A DNA stretch of 64,000 nt, from assembly GCA_018389105.1 (NCBI GenBank), contig JACATO010000648.1, positions 1,798,001 to 1,862,000 on the forward strand, read 5' to 3'. The DNA comes from Nautilus pompilius (lineage: Eukaryota; Mollusca; Cephalopoda; Nautilida; Nautilidae). The position numbers and the translations under genes are program-made. This document shows positions 12,270-24,838 of the stretch, piece by piece (position 1 is the first letter of the stretch; each line of letters begins with the position of its first letter). The notes under the pieces were generated by a model. It saw nothing but the letters and a program-made list of their open reading frames with translations, made no database searches and had not been told where the DNA came from.

Positions 12270-12560
12270 TTAAACCCCTGGAGACAATGATGCCACACAA
12301 TACATTGCAGCGCAAACTGTCACAAGGTGACAGCCACCCATCCGAGCATTCACAGCCGAAGTGCTTCAGTCATATCTGGCCAACAGGGAAATCCGTACTT
12401 GACTGCGTGGCTTTTTTCAATTTCCATTTAATTTAATATCTGTGCAGATCTCCTATCGTGCTGCCCTCCTCGCCAGGACCGTGATGGGATTATTACACTA
12501 TCACTTTCCCCCTGTGTCAAAATATTACAACTTCTGGTTAGCATCTTAAATTGTTCCTAT
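12270..12560. promoter_or_regulatory. Complex noncoding island, candidate regulatory element
   Basis: About 290 bases of balanced, non-repetitive sequence sit between homopolymer-rich flanks. The island holds the inverted repeat CTGTCAC-AAG-GTGACAG at 12317-12333. CTGTCA/TGACAG is the known core of TALE homeodomain (MEIS/TGIF) sites. It also contains a GGGATTA motif of the OTX/PITX type. No reading frame is persuasive, since the longest plus frame is about 50 codons. The regulatory reading is inference from motif content and complexity only. Confidence 0.25.
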
Positions 12561-12852
12561 TTTTTTCTTCTCCCATCCATCCCCCCCCCCTTTTTTGAAT
12601 ACAAACCCTCTGGGGGAGATTAAAAAAGATGGTGCTAAATTTCACCCTCGTTTCCCCCCCCTTACTCAGTTTCTTCCTCCATCTTTTTTTCTTTTATACT
12701 CTCAAAAAAAATAGTCATCTCTGATTAATGTCAAAATGTGCGCCCCCTTCTTTTCTGTTTTTTTAGCATTCTGATCATTATCTGTACTGGTCTTTTGTGT
12801 GATCTTTGAAAATATAAATTCTCCAGGAATCGTTCTACCAAAACCCTGCGCA

Positions 12853-12855
12853 TCT

Positions 12856-12890
<35 letters not shown>
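12853..12890. repeat. Short CT microsatellite
   Basis: An interrupted (CT)n run of about 38 bases. It is the opposite strand orientation from the long GA arrays in the window. Confidence 0.9.
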
Positions 12891-14582
12891 TTTTTACTTT
12901 TCTTATCTCTCCTACAGTGATTCACCCCTAAAGTCCCAAGCTATAAACCCCTGTAATCTCTTCTTCCAAATCTGAGTGCCTCACAACCAACGTACAGGAT
13001 GCGTAGACTACGAGAGGAAGAGAAAAAAAACAAATAATAATAACAATATGCAGAAAAAAAATCAGATTTAATAAAAAAAAAAGGGGGGAGGTAAGAACCA
13101 ACAAACATAGCAGAGATCAAAACTCTCAGTCATGCAGTGGCTTTAATTGGCTCCAGATAAATATCACTCGGTTCATTTTGTTCAGGTGAAATTCAATTTG
13201 TACATGGCTACATTAAAATGCAATAGGAAATTCAAGCATGCAGAATAAATGATCTACTAAGACAAAAAGAAGCCAAAGCAAAAAAAAATAAAAAAAATGT
13301 TTGCGTGCAAGATTAATCTATGCCACGGGTTTTCTATAAAGAATTGATGATAAGAAATAATACGAAATAGAGGAACGTTTTCTCAGATTCTCTGCAAGTC
13401 TTTTCTGCTGGATACTGTCGAGAAACAGCAATATAAAGTATCGGACATCTTTCCTACATGACACCACGACATGTCCACATGCTTGCTAACCAGATCACAT
13501 TTCTATGGATTGTGATATGTCAAAACTTAATGACTAATTATAAAACACTCTCTCTCTTCTCTAGATTTTCATTTGCTTGATGGAAAATGTGAGGAAGAGA
13601 AAGAGAGCTTTTACACTGGAAACAACAGCTAGCTTGTAATCGTCACATGTCATGGTCAGACCGATGGCGGTGAAGGCAAGCCTCTCTCTCCCTCCCACAC
13701 ACACAAATAATAAAAACAACAACAATGGTTGACAACGAACTTGTGCCAAACACACAACTTTAACAAATAGTAAGTGCGCACAAAGAACAGATAGCTTTTG
13801 TTTTATTAATTTTTGAAAGTGGAAAATACCTACCTTAACAAGACTGGACGAAGAGCACAATTAATTTAAAAAAAAAACAACAAACGTCAGTCATTGCTAC
13901 ATCATTCTATTCAGATGATGCAATGCCCCTCTTGTCAGCACAAACTGATTCTAATCAGAAATCGATTATCTTATGTAGAACTCACGACTACAGGTCCCTC
14001 CACCTAAAAATTAATGATAACAGAAATCACACACAACCTCAGTCTTCAGAGATCATGGTCATTCTCTACCAGTCATTAGGTAGCAGGTACTATATATAGT
14101 CACAGAGTAAAAACCCTTTTTTTTTTTAAAATGGAGAATCCACGTGATTAGAATAGCTTTACTGAGACTATATCCCCAAAAGATTCACTTATGACATAGA
14201 TTTTATGTTTACATCTCCAATGCAAATGGAGATAATTTACTGATGTTGCATTCATTAAAAAATTAAAAAAAAAAAACAACAAACTTTATTTAAATTTGTT
14301 TATTTGACCTTCATCAAAATAACAATTTCAGCCAGGTGAGCATGGAATATCCTTGTTTGCTCCTCCATCTTAATGACTTTAAATATAATTTATATATACA
14401 TAATGAAGTCTGTCGTGTTTTCATGTTATTTGCTGTTTCCTTGTTTCAACTAGAAATGTGATGCAGTAATATGATTTTCTTAACCCCTTTAGGCTATCAC
14501 TGTTATCCCAGTGGATTTCTGAATAGAGCAAATTAATTCTCAAAAAATGGGTTTATTTAAAAAAGAAAATCAACTGGAGTTA
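12891..14582. other. AT-rich noncoding stretch
   Basis: No supported gene. It contains several A and T homopolymer runs and a few short chance frames. Confidence 0.6.
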
Positions 14583-14595
14583 CTGCTGCTGATGT
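14583..14595 (+). repeat. SINE target-site duplication, left copy
   Basis: CTGCTGCTGATGT. An identical copy borders the other side of the SINE at 14882-14894. The target is partly a CTG trinucleotide repeat, so a base or two of the match could be coincidental. Confidence 0.75.
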
Positions 14596-14881
14596 TGTTG
14601 TTGTTAAGCGAGTTGGATGTCCAAATGCCGAGTCCTCTTCGTTACTGAGAGATGTTCGTCGAGCCGACAAGCGGCCCGGTCCATCCGACACCGTGGGCCC
14701 CAAGGACCCCGGGAGGTCTCTCTCCCGTCGGACACCAAGGAGATGCCGTACAGCTGTTTCACCCTATGGCGATCATCAGCGACAAATCTCCTCCAACCCC
14801 AACCTGGGATCGAACCCGGTACAGGAGCAACAGTCCCCTTATGGAGCTAACCCGCTACCACCTGCCCCACCGGGCAGGCTG
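14596..14881 (-). mobile_element. tRNA-derived SINE insertion
   Basis: A GC-rich 286-base block in AT-rich DNA, read on the minus strand. Near its 5' end is an A-box-like TAGCGGGTTAG (14847-14857), followed 30 bases later by a perfect RNA polymerase III B box GGTTCGATCCC (14806-14816). This is the arrangement of a tRNA-related SINE head. A GC-rich body containing TCCGAC/GTCGGA blocks follows, and the element ends in an AAC-repeat tail (AACAACAACAAC). A 13-base direct repeat, CTGCTGCTGATGT, flanks it at 14583-14595 and 14882-14894, the expected target-site duplication of LINE-mediated insertion. It has no protein-coding capacity. I cannot name the SINE family. Confidence 0.85.
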
Positions 14882-14894
14882 CTGCTGCTGATGT
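14882..14894 (+). repeat. SINE target-site duplication, right copy
   Basis: CTGCTGCTGATGT, identical to 14583-14595. Confidence 0.75.
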
Positions 14895-15591
14895 ATGGTG
14901 CTTTAGTGTAGATTAAAGATAGATCTATGATCAACAAGTCACTAAATTCACCATCGAGAATGCAATGTCAGTAATAACACATTTTATAACCGACTTGCAC
15001 TGAAAAGGAAATTCAGTCAATATTAAGCCTGTGATATGCATAAGGAAATAACAATGAATAAATAATCCTTATGAAAAGTACTTTATTAATAGGTTTAAAT
15101 TTAATGAAAAATTGACATTTTCAGTTTTATAATATTATTCATTTTATAGTTAGCTACAAAGGAAAAAAGAAGTCTATCAGCATTTCTGTAGCTTCTCTCA
15201 TTCCTTTAAACCATTTACTGATTGTCTTTGTGTAGTCACAACTTTATTGATACTAGGGACATTTAAATGAAACCCAACTGGATGAAATTATAGGAAATGC
15301 TATTTCATTTGAATCTTCTTCAGCCTATGATGACACCAATAAAGTTTTAAGTTATGATCCTTACCTGAGGTCAAAATAACAGTGTGTGTGTCTACAACTT
15401 CCTTAGGCTCTCTCTTTTTGTTAATGAATATCTCATTTTAATAGAAGCATTGTCTTTGATATCCAAAATTTTAGTTACTGAGAGCAATTAGTAAAAACTT
15501 CAATTTTTCTTAAATGCTCATCTTAACTAAGAGCTTAACAGTTTTCCGAAAGTTTCGCATTATTTCTGTGTGCCAAAATATCAGGGGCTTG
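14895..15591. other. AT-rich noncoding stretch
   Basis: Nothing supported here. Confidence 0.6.
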
Positions 15592-15704
15592 GCTTTGATG
15601 TTCTAAGGAAAGCCTTCACCTCACCCCTTATAAACAATCAACAATCTCCAGCTTTGATGTTCTAAGGAAAGCCTTCACCACTTATAAACAATCGACAATC
15701 TCCA
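15592..15704 (+). repeat. Short tandem duplication, about 59 + 54 bases
   Basis: Two adjacent copies start with GCTTTGATGTTCTAAGGAAA and end with CAATCTCCA (15592-15650 and 15651-15704). The second copy lacks five bases of the CTCACC-type stretch and has one A-to-G change. The near-identity indicates a recent slippage or unequal-exchange duplication. No function is evident. Confidence 0.9.
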
Positions 15705-17639
15705 AAGTTGACATTAAATTCTCACCAGTCCTTTTTAAATTTTTTTTTTTATTTATGACAATATTATAGTAGAATCTCTCTCTCCAAATAACAATTTCCA
15801 AAGTCCAAGTTTCACTAAGTTATTAGAAAAAAAAAAAAAATCTAAAAATGCAAAATTTTTTTAAACCCACACGGTACTCCATTAACCAAAAAAGTATACA
15901 TTTAGATTAGTCTTATTCATACCTTGTTTCCATTAACTGGCTTGACAAGGAATTCTAAAGAAATATTACATGATTTCATTGTACCATGCACATCTACTGG
16001 CAAGACACTGGTCAGCTAATGAAGCATTAGCTCTGATGGGATCGTCACGTAATACAGAGGACCAAAAACTTCCAAAATGTATGTTTCATGATCAACTAAA
16101 AAGAAAACAACCACCCTGATGGCCTCGAGGTAGGACTACACATAGGCAACGCACCAATAATAACCTGAGAAGAAATAGCATGCGATGAACAATCTCACAA
16201 CAGATCATCTGTGCCAGCGCACAGTCTTTCGAAAAAAGCACACACTGCCGCCACCAATGTGAAGCAGGCCAGACAACTGTGGCCAACTTTGTCATTCGTG
16301 GACTGGTGCTCTCAGCCATGAAAAGACAAAGGAATGGAGATGCTCAGTGGGTTAGTCAAATGTATTCAATGAGTGACAATAAAAGAATGTTTCTGAACAG
16401 TCAATCATTCAAAGGGACAAAAATCATCAACTCATGTAGAACCCGTGACCTTTCCTTGTCAACCTCCTAAGGCATTTTTAAAACAAACTGATGACGCAAA
16501 ATTTTTTACAAGGAAGACGGTTTCATATGGCAGCCTACTAAATGTTTGTAACTCTCCCCCACCTTTATAGCATGTCACCTGTATTAAAAAAAACCCTAAC
16601 CACCTTTATACATTCCTTATGGTTTGCAGAGGGTAGTAGTTTTAAAAAACTCCAATCATGCCACCATGAAACCGCATACAGGTCAAACTTGGTGCATCAC
16701 CAACCATCCCAATAAAACTTTGAACCCTTTCACGAACTCCACACCTGAACCATATACAACACAAAAGGTCTAAATAAAGATTCATACAAGAAAATTAAAG
16801 CCACTGAACCTCCTTCAACAGGACACTAACTATCCTGAGATACCAGTAAGGAGTTTCCTGACAATGTGAGTCTGTCTGTGTTAAACTATTTGTTTATTGC
16901 TCTCATGCGGCATTAGGCATCATTTCACATCCCCCTGCACACTTTCTGGCCTCAACCATAAAACTAGACTATTTTCGCTGATGGGTCAGCTCTGCTTTGC
17001 TGAATTGCTGTTATTATTTAACTTACGTAATTCAAAAGCAAGAAAAATGCAATCATTTCACAAATTTTCCCTAACCCTTCACTCTTAAGTGCTTTCTGTT
17101 CACTTTCATCTCAGAAAACCCCTCAAGTTCAAGACCCTTCCTCTTCTTTTTTTTTGAAAGATAATGACGCAGAGTTTCCTGCTACTTTAATTCTATCTTT
17201 AGACCCTTAGAACAAAGCACTCCACATAGTTTGTGGCTAAATGTCTGACTAACAACAAAAAAGAAGTATTTACTTTTACTTATTGGGAATTTGTTTTTTT
17301 TTTTTATTTTGCAGCTGAAAAAAAGAGGAAAATAAAAGGGGGAAAAATAAAATCAATCAACCATTCATTCATACACCAACCTCTGTAAAACTGAATCCTA
17401 CAACTGTGTCCGTAACTAAGCTCATCGGGGACAGCCAAAGTGCTTTTCTGCCATAGCTACAGTAGATTAGTTTGAACCTTTATCAGTTATTGTCAGCAGG
17501 TAAACTCTGAGAAGTATATTTAGCCTATCAGGTGAATAGCTCAAGTGTGGCAGCACTGTCTATCTGTCACTTATAAGCCTTGGGCAGGCATAGAAATAGC
17601 TGGCACTCTAGAAATGGTAAGAACGTTTTTTTTATCTCC
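15705..17639. other. Noncoding stretch with a GC-richer island
   Basis: 16090-16330 is more balanced in composition and could be an old interspersed repeat. Neither strand gives a recognisable protein. The rest is AT-rich and featureless. Confidence 0.5.
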
Positions 17640-17890
17640 CCTGCCTACCATCCTGAGAGCTCCAAACTTCATTCATCAGTCAAATGGGATTGTAAAGGTT
17701 TCTGTCAATAGTAAATGCAATTGACATTGTTTAAACATTTCCACAGCAACCAGTGTTGATATGGGATAGATGCTGCCTTCCTATAAAGCAGTACAATTAA
17801 TTACTAAGTAGATGTGTACACTGAGCCATTGGCATAGTTCTCACAACTCAACAACTGTATCAATTTGATTAATCCGTCATCTTGCACATG
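17640..17890. promoter_or_regulatory. Complex noncoding island, candidate enhancer
   Basis: About 250 bases of non-repetitive sequence contain the perfect palindrome TGTTTAAACA (17728-17737), which matches a forkhead-type core. Just downstream are AGCAACC and several TAATTA/GATTAAT homeodomain-type motifs. No open frame is persuasive. The reading as regulatory DNA rests on motif density alone. Confidence 0.22.
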
Positions 17891-19228
17891 AACCAGTTCT
17901 CTCTCCATCTCCCTCTATCCCTCTCCCTTTTTCCCCCTTTTCCTAAAAGTGATCAGAGAATGCAATTTTTAAATATTCTCGAATGGGGATTTCAGTAGAT
18001 CCTCAGTTCTGTCTTACAATATTTATCCTTTCAACCACCTTGTAGAATATGTTTTAAAAAAAAAAACAAAACAAAAGAATCTGCTGTCACTCTTTTCAAA
18101 GAAAAAGCATTCAGAAACAACATATCTCTATGTTATCCATTACACCATCTAAAGAAGAAAAGAAAAACCCAATGTTTGCCTGGCTGCAGAATTAGAGAAT
18201 GTGAAATAAGTAAATTGCCTAATCTGTTTAATGTATCAATTTTTGTGATTGTACATGATGTGATGTTACTCACCAAACTTGTATGCTATGTCAGGAATAT
18301 TTGTGGAAAATAGTATTCATAGAAAAACAAGGTATACCTTTGCAGCTTAATTGTTGTCTTCAATTGAGTGCAAGTACGAATCTACTCATGTACAGAACTC
18401 CAAGGACGGAGCTCATAAATGTGTGCAATGTATTCTTACACATGGCCCAGATTACAAGAACTCCCAAAACAACAAAAAGAACACAAGCTTAGTAGCGCAA
18501 AGCCATCTTTGTTTATCTGTCTGTCTGTCTGTCTGTGTGTGTATTTCTTCTTTCTTATAGATACTATTTGGGGAGTCAAAAATTTGCATGCTGATATTAA
18601 AAACAGATTCTCTCCTTTATCTGATTTGTGTCAATTTTTGGATCTTAAGGTTTCTCCAAAAAATGTATTTTTGAATGAAATACCATTTATTCCTACAAGA
18701 CTGAGAAATACTGCCAATTTACTGAAAAGTAACCCGAAAATCCGCCAGTCAGCATTACACTAGAGTTAGCTTGATACATTCGAGGCCTCAAGGATCACAG
18801 TAATTTCTTTCAATTTTAGAAACATCACAAATATTCAAATATAACAGCACGCCATACCATACCATGCCATAATTTCTTTAAGCCTAGCAGAATTTTTTTT
18901 TTTAAAAAGCCACAGAATATTTTATCTGTTGACTTAATACACACTGAGCAAAGTAATCACTAACCAAACAGTGAACAGAAAAATCCTAACTGGTCCAAAA
19001 ATAAACGTGTATAAACTGCATTAAAACTATGGAGAATCAGTCATGGCCAAACCGCAGCTCTTTGACACTTAAAGTGCAGGAAAATATTGGCTGAGAGGTG
19101 GAGGAGTATTGGAGAAATTCGGGAAGGACTAGGGTCTAAAAATGATGGATAAATTTAAATCTGCAAAAAGGGTTCTAAAAGCAAGTACCAGAAACAAAAT
19201 ATCCTCACTAAAAATCCTGAGAACATTA
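17891..19228. other. AT-rich stretch with a CTGT microsatellite
   Basis: Contains a (CTGT)n to (GT)n run at 18515-18542. No supported gene. Confidence 0.6.
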
Positions 19229-19392
19229 GAAGAGAGAAAAGAGATGGAGAGAGAGAGCGAGAGAGAGAGAGAGATGAGAAGAGAGAGAGAGAGAGAGAGA
19301 GCAGAGAGAGAGATGGAGAGATCGAGAGAGAGAGAGATGGAGAGAGATAGAGAGATGGAGCGAGATGAGAGAGAGAGAGAGAGATGAGAGAT

Positions 19393-19458
<66 letters not shown>

Positions 19459-19519
19459 TAGATAGAGAGAGAGAGAGAGAGAGACGAGAGATGAGAGAGA
19501 GAGAGAGAGATGGAGAGAG

Positions 19520-19570
<51 letters not shown>

Positions 19571-19580
19571 GAGAGAGAGC

Positions 19581-19612
<32 letters not shown>

Positions 19613-19752
19613 GAGCGAGAGATAGAGAGAGAGATGGAGAATAGAGAGCGAGAGATGGAGAGAGAGAGCTGAGAGAGAGATAGCAGAGATGAGAGAGATA
19701 GCGAGAGATGAGAGAGAGACCAGAGACGAGATGAGAGATAGAGAGGATAGAG
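19229..19752. repeat. Long GA microsatellite array, second locus
   Basis: About 520 bases of GA repeats with GAGAT, GAGCGA and GATAGA variants, purines on the plus strand as in the 0.7-kb array. The minus-strand Ser/Leu-rich frame is a repeat artefact. Its right edge runs straight into the hAT transposase fragment at 19754. Confidence 0.95.
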
Positions 19753-19753
19753 A

Positions 19754-19954
19754 TTTATTTCAATTTTTGGTACAACATACAACCATGAATCACTGCGCTT
19801 TGTATTGAAGCTTGTAAAGCCAAAACGTCGTGCAGTCCTCACAGACCAACGCTTGACGGAGCCCCTCTCTGCAGACCTGACAACGTATCAGCTGGATTTT
19901 CAAAGGCTTACGGCCAGCATGGAGACCCACAAAACCTCTACCACCAGTAATTAG
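19754..19954 (+). pseudogene. hAT transposase C-terminal fragment
   Basis: One plus-strand frame of 66 codons ends in TAG. Near its start is FGTTYNHESLRFVLKLVKPK, followed by AVLTDQRLTEPL and TTYQLDFQRLTASMETHK. This follows the order of the C-terminal dimerisation region of hAT-derived proteins of the GTF2IRD2/FAM200/ZBED type. There a short [S/T]Y-x-C/H-E-x-x-F block, a basic K-rich turn, RLTDxHL and a YxPDFxxL block lead to the end of the protein. The expected Cys and second Phe of the first block are changed. The upstream part of the transposase is missing and its place is taken by the GA array, so this is a truncated relic. Family resemblance is from memory of conserved motifs. A profile search would decide. 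Confidence 0.6.
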
Positions 19955-22009
19955 ACAGATAATCGTATCGATATCTTCTTACTTAATGAATAATATCACG
20001 ATAATAAGTTTTTAAGGTGATATCTGATAAATAAATCTGCCATTATATTGAATTTTTTTTTTTTTACATATGGCACCACATTTTGACAAAATATTTACCA
20101 GGCAAATAAATATAATTGAGAATCTATCCAGTCTTTTTTCTCCCATATTGTTATATTTTGACTGTTTCTTATTTTGTCATTCAAATACAAATTTACTTAA
20201 TTTTTTATATAAAATGTTGCTTTTGTTCATTATTAAATATGCTAGATACAGTTAAATAAAACCTTTAATTTGAGATTTAGAAATAATTTGGTATACATAC
20301 TCCATGATTATTGAAAATAACACAATTCCTCAATCTCAAAGCAGGGCATACATCAATGAATGTTACTGCATACCTGTATCTCTTAGTAATATTTGCATGT
20401 ATTTCAAAATAATAATAATGTGTATGTAACAGTAACAACAACAATGTGTGTGCAGTTTGTTTGTATCTTGCGGCTGTTAGGCTAAGTAAGTTCGGCCAAC
20501 CCCCGATATAGATTACTATATCAGTGTAAATATTTTTAGAGAAATTCTAAACAAGAAAATGCTTAATGTTATGAAATAAAGTTCATTATCGCCTGAAATG
20601 AGGACCTTAGGAAACCAAAAAAGCCACTAATATGGTCAGCCGTTCAAAAAACAGCTGTAAATAAATCTTATCACGATGCACGATTTAAGTTCCATTAAAA
20701 AATAGAAATCTGCTCAATATTTTGGTTTTAGTCACAATTTACTGCTAAAATAAGTTGTTGTCTTTTTTTGCCAGCCTAGTTCAGAGAGGTTAGTATTTAT
20801 GCTTTTTTAACACGATGGAATAATTTAAAAATTAACTTTTTTTAATTTAAGGAAATATCTATCCAGGCTTTTTTTTTTTTTTAAAAAAATGTATTTGAGG
20901 AAAACTTTTTTTAAAAAACTGATTATCAAAAGTAGCATGGTTTCCGTATATCTTACACAACGTACAGCTTACCAATAACCAGGGCAGAACATGCATCAGC
21001 GTACAGCTATCTATCTATCTAATGGTAAATGCTCGACAGGTTAGTCATTGATCAGCATCACAAAATCAACCGTGGTTCTAAAGCCAGAAGATGTGCACCT
21101 CAAAACAGCTTTTACTACGACTGGAATTCGATGTCACTGTCTCTACCTTGGACAGGTTTGACAACTCTTGGTTTCTTAAAGAAATAGTTAAACCTCTCAT
21201 TTAAAGTATGGTAGTCTCGCAGTTCTTTGTTTTGTAAGACATGTAGGAACCAAACGGATTTTAATAGAACACCATATCATTCTATATTTGTAAAAAAAAC
21301 AACAGCAAAACAAGAACAAAAACTGTTATTTCAGCAACCAACCACCTCTCTTGTTAAAAACATTCATTAAGGGGGCATGGTCAAATCTCAAAGTTGTCAT
21401 TCCTTCTGATATGTCTGCAATTTTCTCTGCCATTTTCTTGCACTCTCATCTGGATGTCATGTATGGATTAGTAAAAACTAAGTTGGCCCTTACAAATTAA
21501 TTTCCCATAAAATACAAAAAGACAACCCCTGACATTCTAAGATTTCAAGATGTCTCCCATTCAACACGAAACGAACATTTTATTTTTTTTTTTCTTTTAA
21601 ATTTAAAGACTTTGAAATTAATATCTCGTGTGGGTGAGAGAGGGGCATAAAAATTATCTTTGAGGGAAGATGAAAAAATTTCATTAATGCACCAATAAGA
21701 TTTGACAAGCAAAACCACAAAAGTAGGGCAAGATTTTGCACGATGTTCCAACTTTAAATAGTTCATTTACTTTCCAGAGAAATCTGTATGCGTAACTATT
21801 ACAATTTATGTAATGTCATTTTCTGACAAAAAGAGAGAAAAGTACGGGGAAATAAAAGAAAAAGCAACAAACATTGATAATATTGATTTATAAATCAAAC
21901 TGAATAATAAAATTAAAAATAACCCCCCCCCCCAAAAAAAAAAAAAAACTAACTTAAATTAACCTTTCAAATATAGTGATATATTCCTTAGGGGGAATGG
22001 TGGAGACTG
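19955..22009. other. AT-rich noncoding stretch
   Basis: No supported gene or repeat beyond homopolymers and a short TATC run near 21009. Confidence 0.6.
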
Positions 22010-22235
22010 CAATCCTAAAGATCTCCTTTCTATTTATGCAGCATGCTCATCCATTCACAGCTCCCATGGCAACAGTATAGATACACACTCTGAGCAGCAT
22101 CTCTCCTCCTGCTGCTAATTAAATCACTTCTAAATAATTCACCTGACGACTTAGCTATATTTCTTCTCAAAGACTGCGCAGTAGCAGGCTTTCCCTGCAG
22201 ACCCAGTGATAATGCACATTAGAAAGAATCAAGAT
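22010..22235. promoter_or_regulatory. Complex noncoding island, candidate regulatory element
   Basis: A balanced-composition block in AT-rich flanks. It contains TTTATGCA (octamer-like), CCATGGCAAC (half of an RFX X-box), CTAATTAAATCA (homeodomain-type) and an ACTGCGCAGT palindrome around 22170. No open frame is persuasive. Motif clustering suggests, but does not prove, an enhancer-like element. Confidence 0.22.
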
Positions 22236-24449
22236 GCGTGCTTCACAGAGCATAAACTGGAAATCACAGTGCTACACACTACTAGGACTCAATCCAAACT
22301 TGGAGATGGGAACCAAAAATGTGGAATTTCAGAAAATCTTTAAACAAACAAACAACAACACCAAAAACAAAACAATGACAACAATCCACTCTAATACTAA
22401 GGTTCGAGCATCATTAAAATTCTTCAAAGGCAGAGTTCCTTAAAAAAACTTTTAATATTAATGTTTAGCTGTGGTTTAGTTAGTAAACATTACAAGAAAG
22501 ATTTCATTAAGACTTAATTGTTCAGGAGTTCAGAGGCAACATGCAAATGAAAAATTACTTTCCTTGTGTTTTCATTTACCGGGGTATACATACATTGCTT
22601 CATTCTTCTATTTCCTTTTTGTTTTTTTTAACCTATAGCTTCTATCTTTATTATTATTACTATTTGTAATGTTGCAGGCGTAAAAACAAACAGTTGTGGT
22701 GTTTTGTTATAGAACTCGCTGCGATATCTGTAACTGAGCTAGTACTTTTTGTCACAAGTATAATCATGTGTTGTGTTGAACATTAGTCTCCACAATGGGG
22801 ATGAGACTTCTCTTCAAGGGAAACAACCCTGGTTAGTTAGAATAATGCAAAAATTACCTGCTATATTTTATACACTGACCAATCTAGTAGTGCATACTAT
22901 TTCCTGTGTAATCACAACTGTTATAAAATCCATACATGCTGAAAAACAGTTTACTTCAAAACTTTTCGCACAAACTGTTTTGGTTTCTTTTTCATCAAAA
23001 TATCCTCCTTCATGCTTGATGAATTATTTTATTGGCAAGGCTAAGAAACGGAGACAGACAGACAGACAGACAGGCAGAATAAGAATGTAAGTTGATTTTC
23101 AAATTATGCATTATTTACATCGAGCAATTTGCTATAATGAGCAAATACTTAGAAGATTCCCTATCAATGTTTATTCCTTTGCCAGTACTTCAGGCAAGCA
23201 ACCCTGAAGAGCAGATACTGTAGCATTTAGAAAATGTTGTACGCCCACTACACAGTAAATGCAGAGATTTACTGCATGAAGAGCACCAGAATCGATATTG
23301 TGGAATCTGTTTAATAAGCACATCTGGGAAGGTTCTCAGAAAATTCATTGTGTATAGTGTCAATCAAATTCTTGAAAATAAACATAGATGAATATATCTT
23401 TAAAAAAAAAAAAGTGGATGACAATTATCTGAAATACAATTCTAGCAACTACACTTTTAAAAATTTTATTAATATTTAAAAATCAGCTATAAAGATTAAT
23501 GGAAAAGACAAGGTTAGATAGGTAATGGTCAATATCAATCTAAAATAATAGAATAATATATACAATAGCATTTCTCAAAGGTACTCCACTTTGATGAAGT
23601 ATGTCCTAATATATACAGGCAAAGTTTGGAAGGAAAAAACTATCAGAGCAGCAGTAACAATCAGAACATTTGCAATATAATTAATAATAATTTTAAAATA
23701 ATACTAGAGAATCCACCATTTCAACGGGAGCAACATCTTTCACATGATATGCAACAAAGCTCTGAGCTAAAAATATGCTTGTTTTGCTGATAGCCAAAGA
23801 AGGTTAAGCGATGTGAATGCAAGAGATTTGCCATCAATGCTACATCTGTAGGATTGAGGTTCAGAGATCTGTAGCTGTAATGGTTTACAGTACACATTTT
23901 ACTCAATATGGTCTGGCAAGGTGCATAATTTAACTCTTTCAGAAGTGCTCCATTTTAAAATTTATTTTTATTGTAATAGTCATGCAATTTTGAATTATTT
24001 TAAACCAGTTCAAACCAGTTCCTATTAAGGCAAAGATTTGGCACAAATGAAACAAAAATCATAGTTTCCTAAATAATTTGGCACCATCATCAGGTCCAGA
24101 TACTTAGCAAATCTCTGCCATTACATTTCTATCAATAACATCAGTGCTATTACCTATTTTTTAAAAATATTATCATCATCATTAATATATTAATATGAAG
24201 TGTTTTTGTATCTACATGGTTGTATTTTTATAAATAAAAAATTACAATAAAACAATTAATAACTGCTGTCAACATTTTGGTGCCAATAGTCCAATTGACT
24301 GATTGATAAGTATTTTCTTTTTGTCTTCCAAAAAGAAAATGCAAGGGAGGAGGTTGGAAAGAGAAGAAATCATTCAAGAACCTCAGCAAGTTATTCCTAT
24401 ATTATCTGGATGCATTGCTTCAAATTTAATCAACAAAGGCATTTATAAA
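22236..24449. other. AT-rich stretch with a GACA microsatellite
   Basis: Contains (GACA)n at about 23053-23075. No gene is supported. Confidence 0.6.
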
Positions 24450-24458
24450 TCATAAGTA
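24450..24458 (+). repeat. hAT flanking repeat, left copy
   Basis: TCATAAGTA, repeated exactly at 29274-29282 beside the other end of the element. hAT elements make 8-bp target duplications, so one of the nine bases may be coincidental or part of the element. Confidence 0.65.
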
Positions 24459-24838
24459 GAGGTGGCCTTAGAGTTCTTGGAGCCCCGGGCAAGAAAGTCA
24501 ATGAGGGCCCTCCTCAGATCAGCAACGTAGCAGTTCTGATATTTCTGATTTTATTCTGATTTTTCTCAATCCACGAAGCAACTGTGTAACACATTCAGTG
24601 ACACGTAGTTGATATTCATTGCAGTGGAGTGGAGAATATATCATAATACATTTAATCAGTGCAGTGCACTATATTTTAGAGTTGCATAAGTGAAAGAAAA
24701 CAACAAAAAGTTAAATTCTGTTCTTACAAAATCAAATTTAATGTCTTAATCGCAAATTAAAAAAAAAAAAAACAAAATGGTGCACTGCGTGAAGATATCA
24801 TAACAAAACACAAACTTGATAACCAGTTCACCGATGAA

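Noticed and set aside
16092..16319. 75-codon minus frame in a GC-richer block
   Set aside because: No recognisable motif on either strand. Openness is explained by composition.
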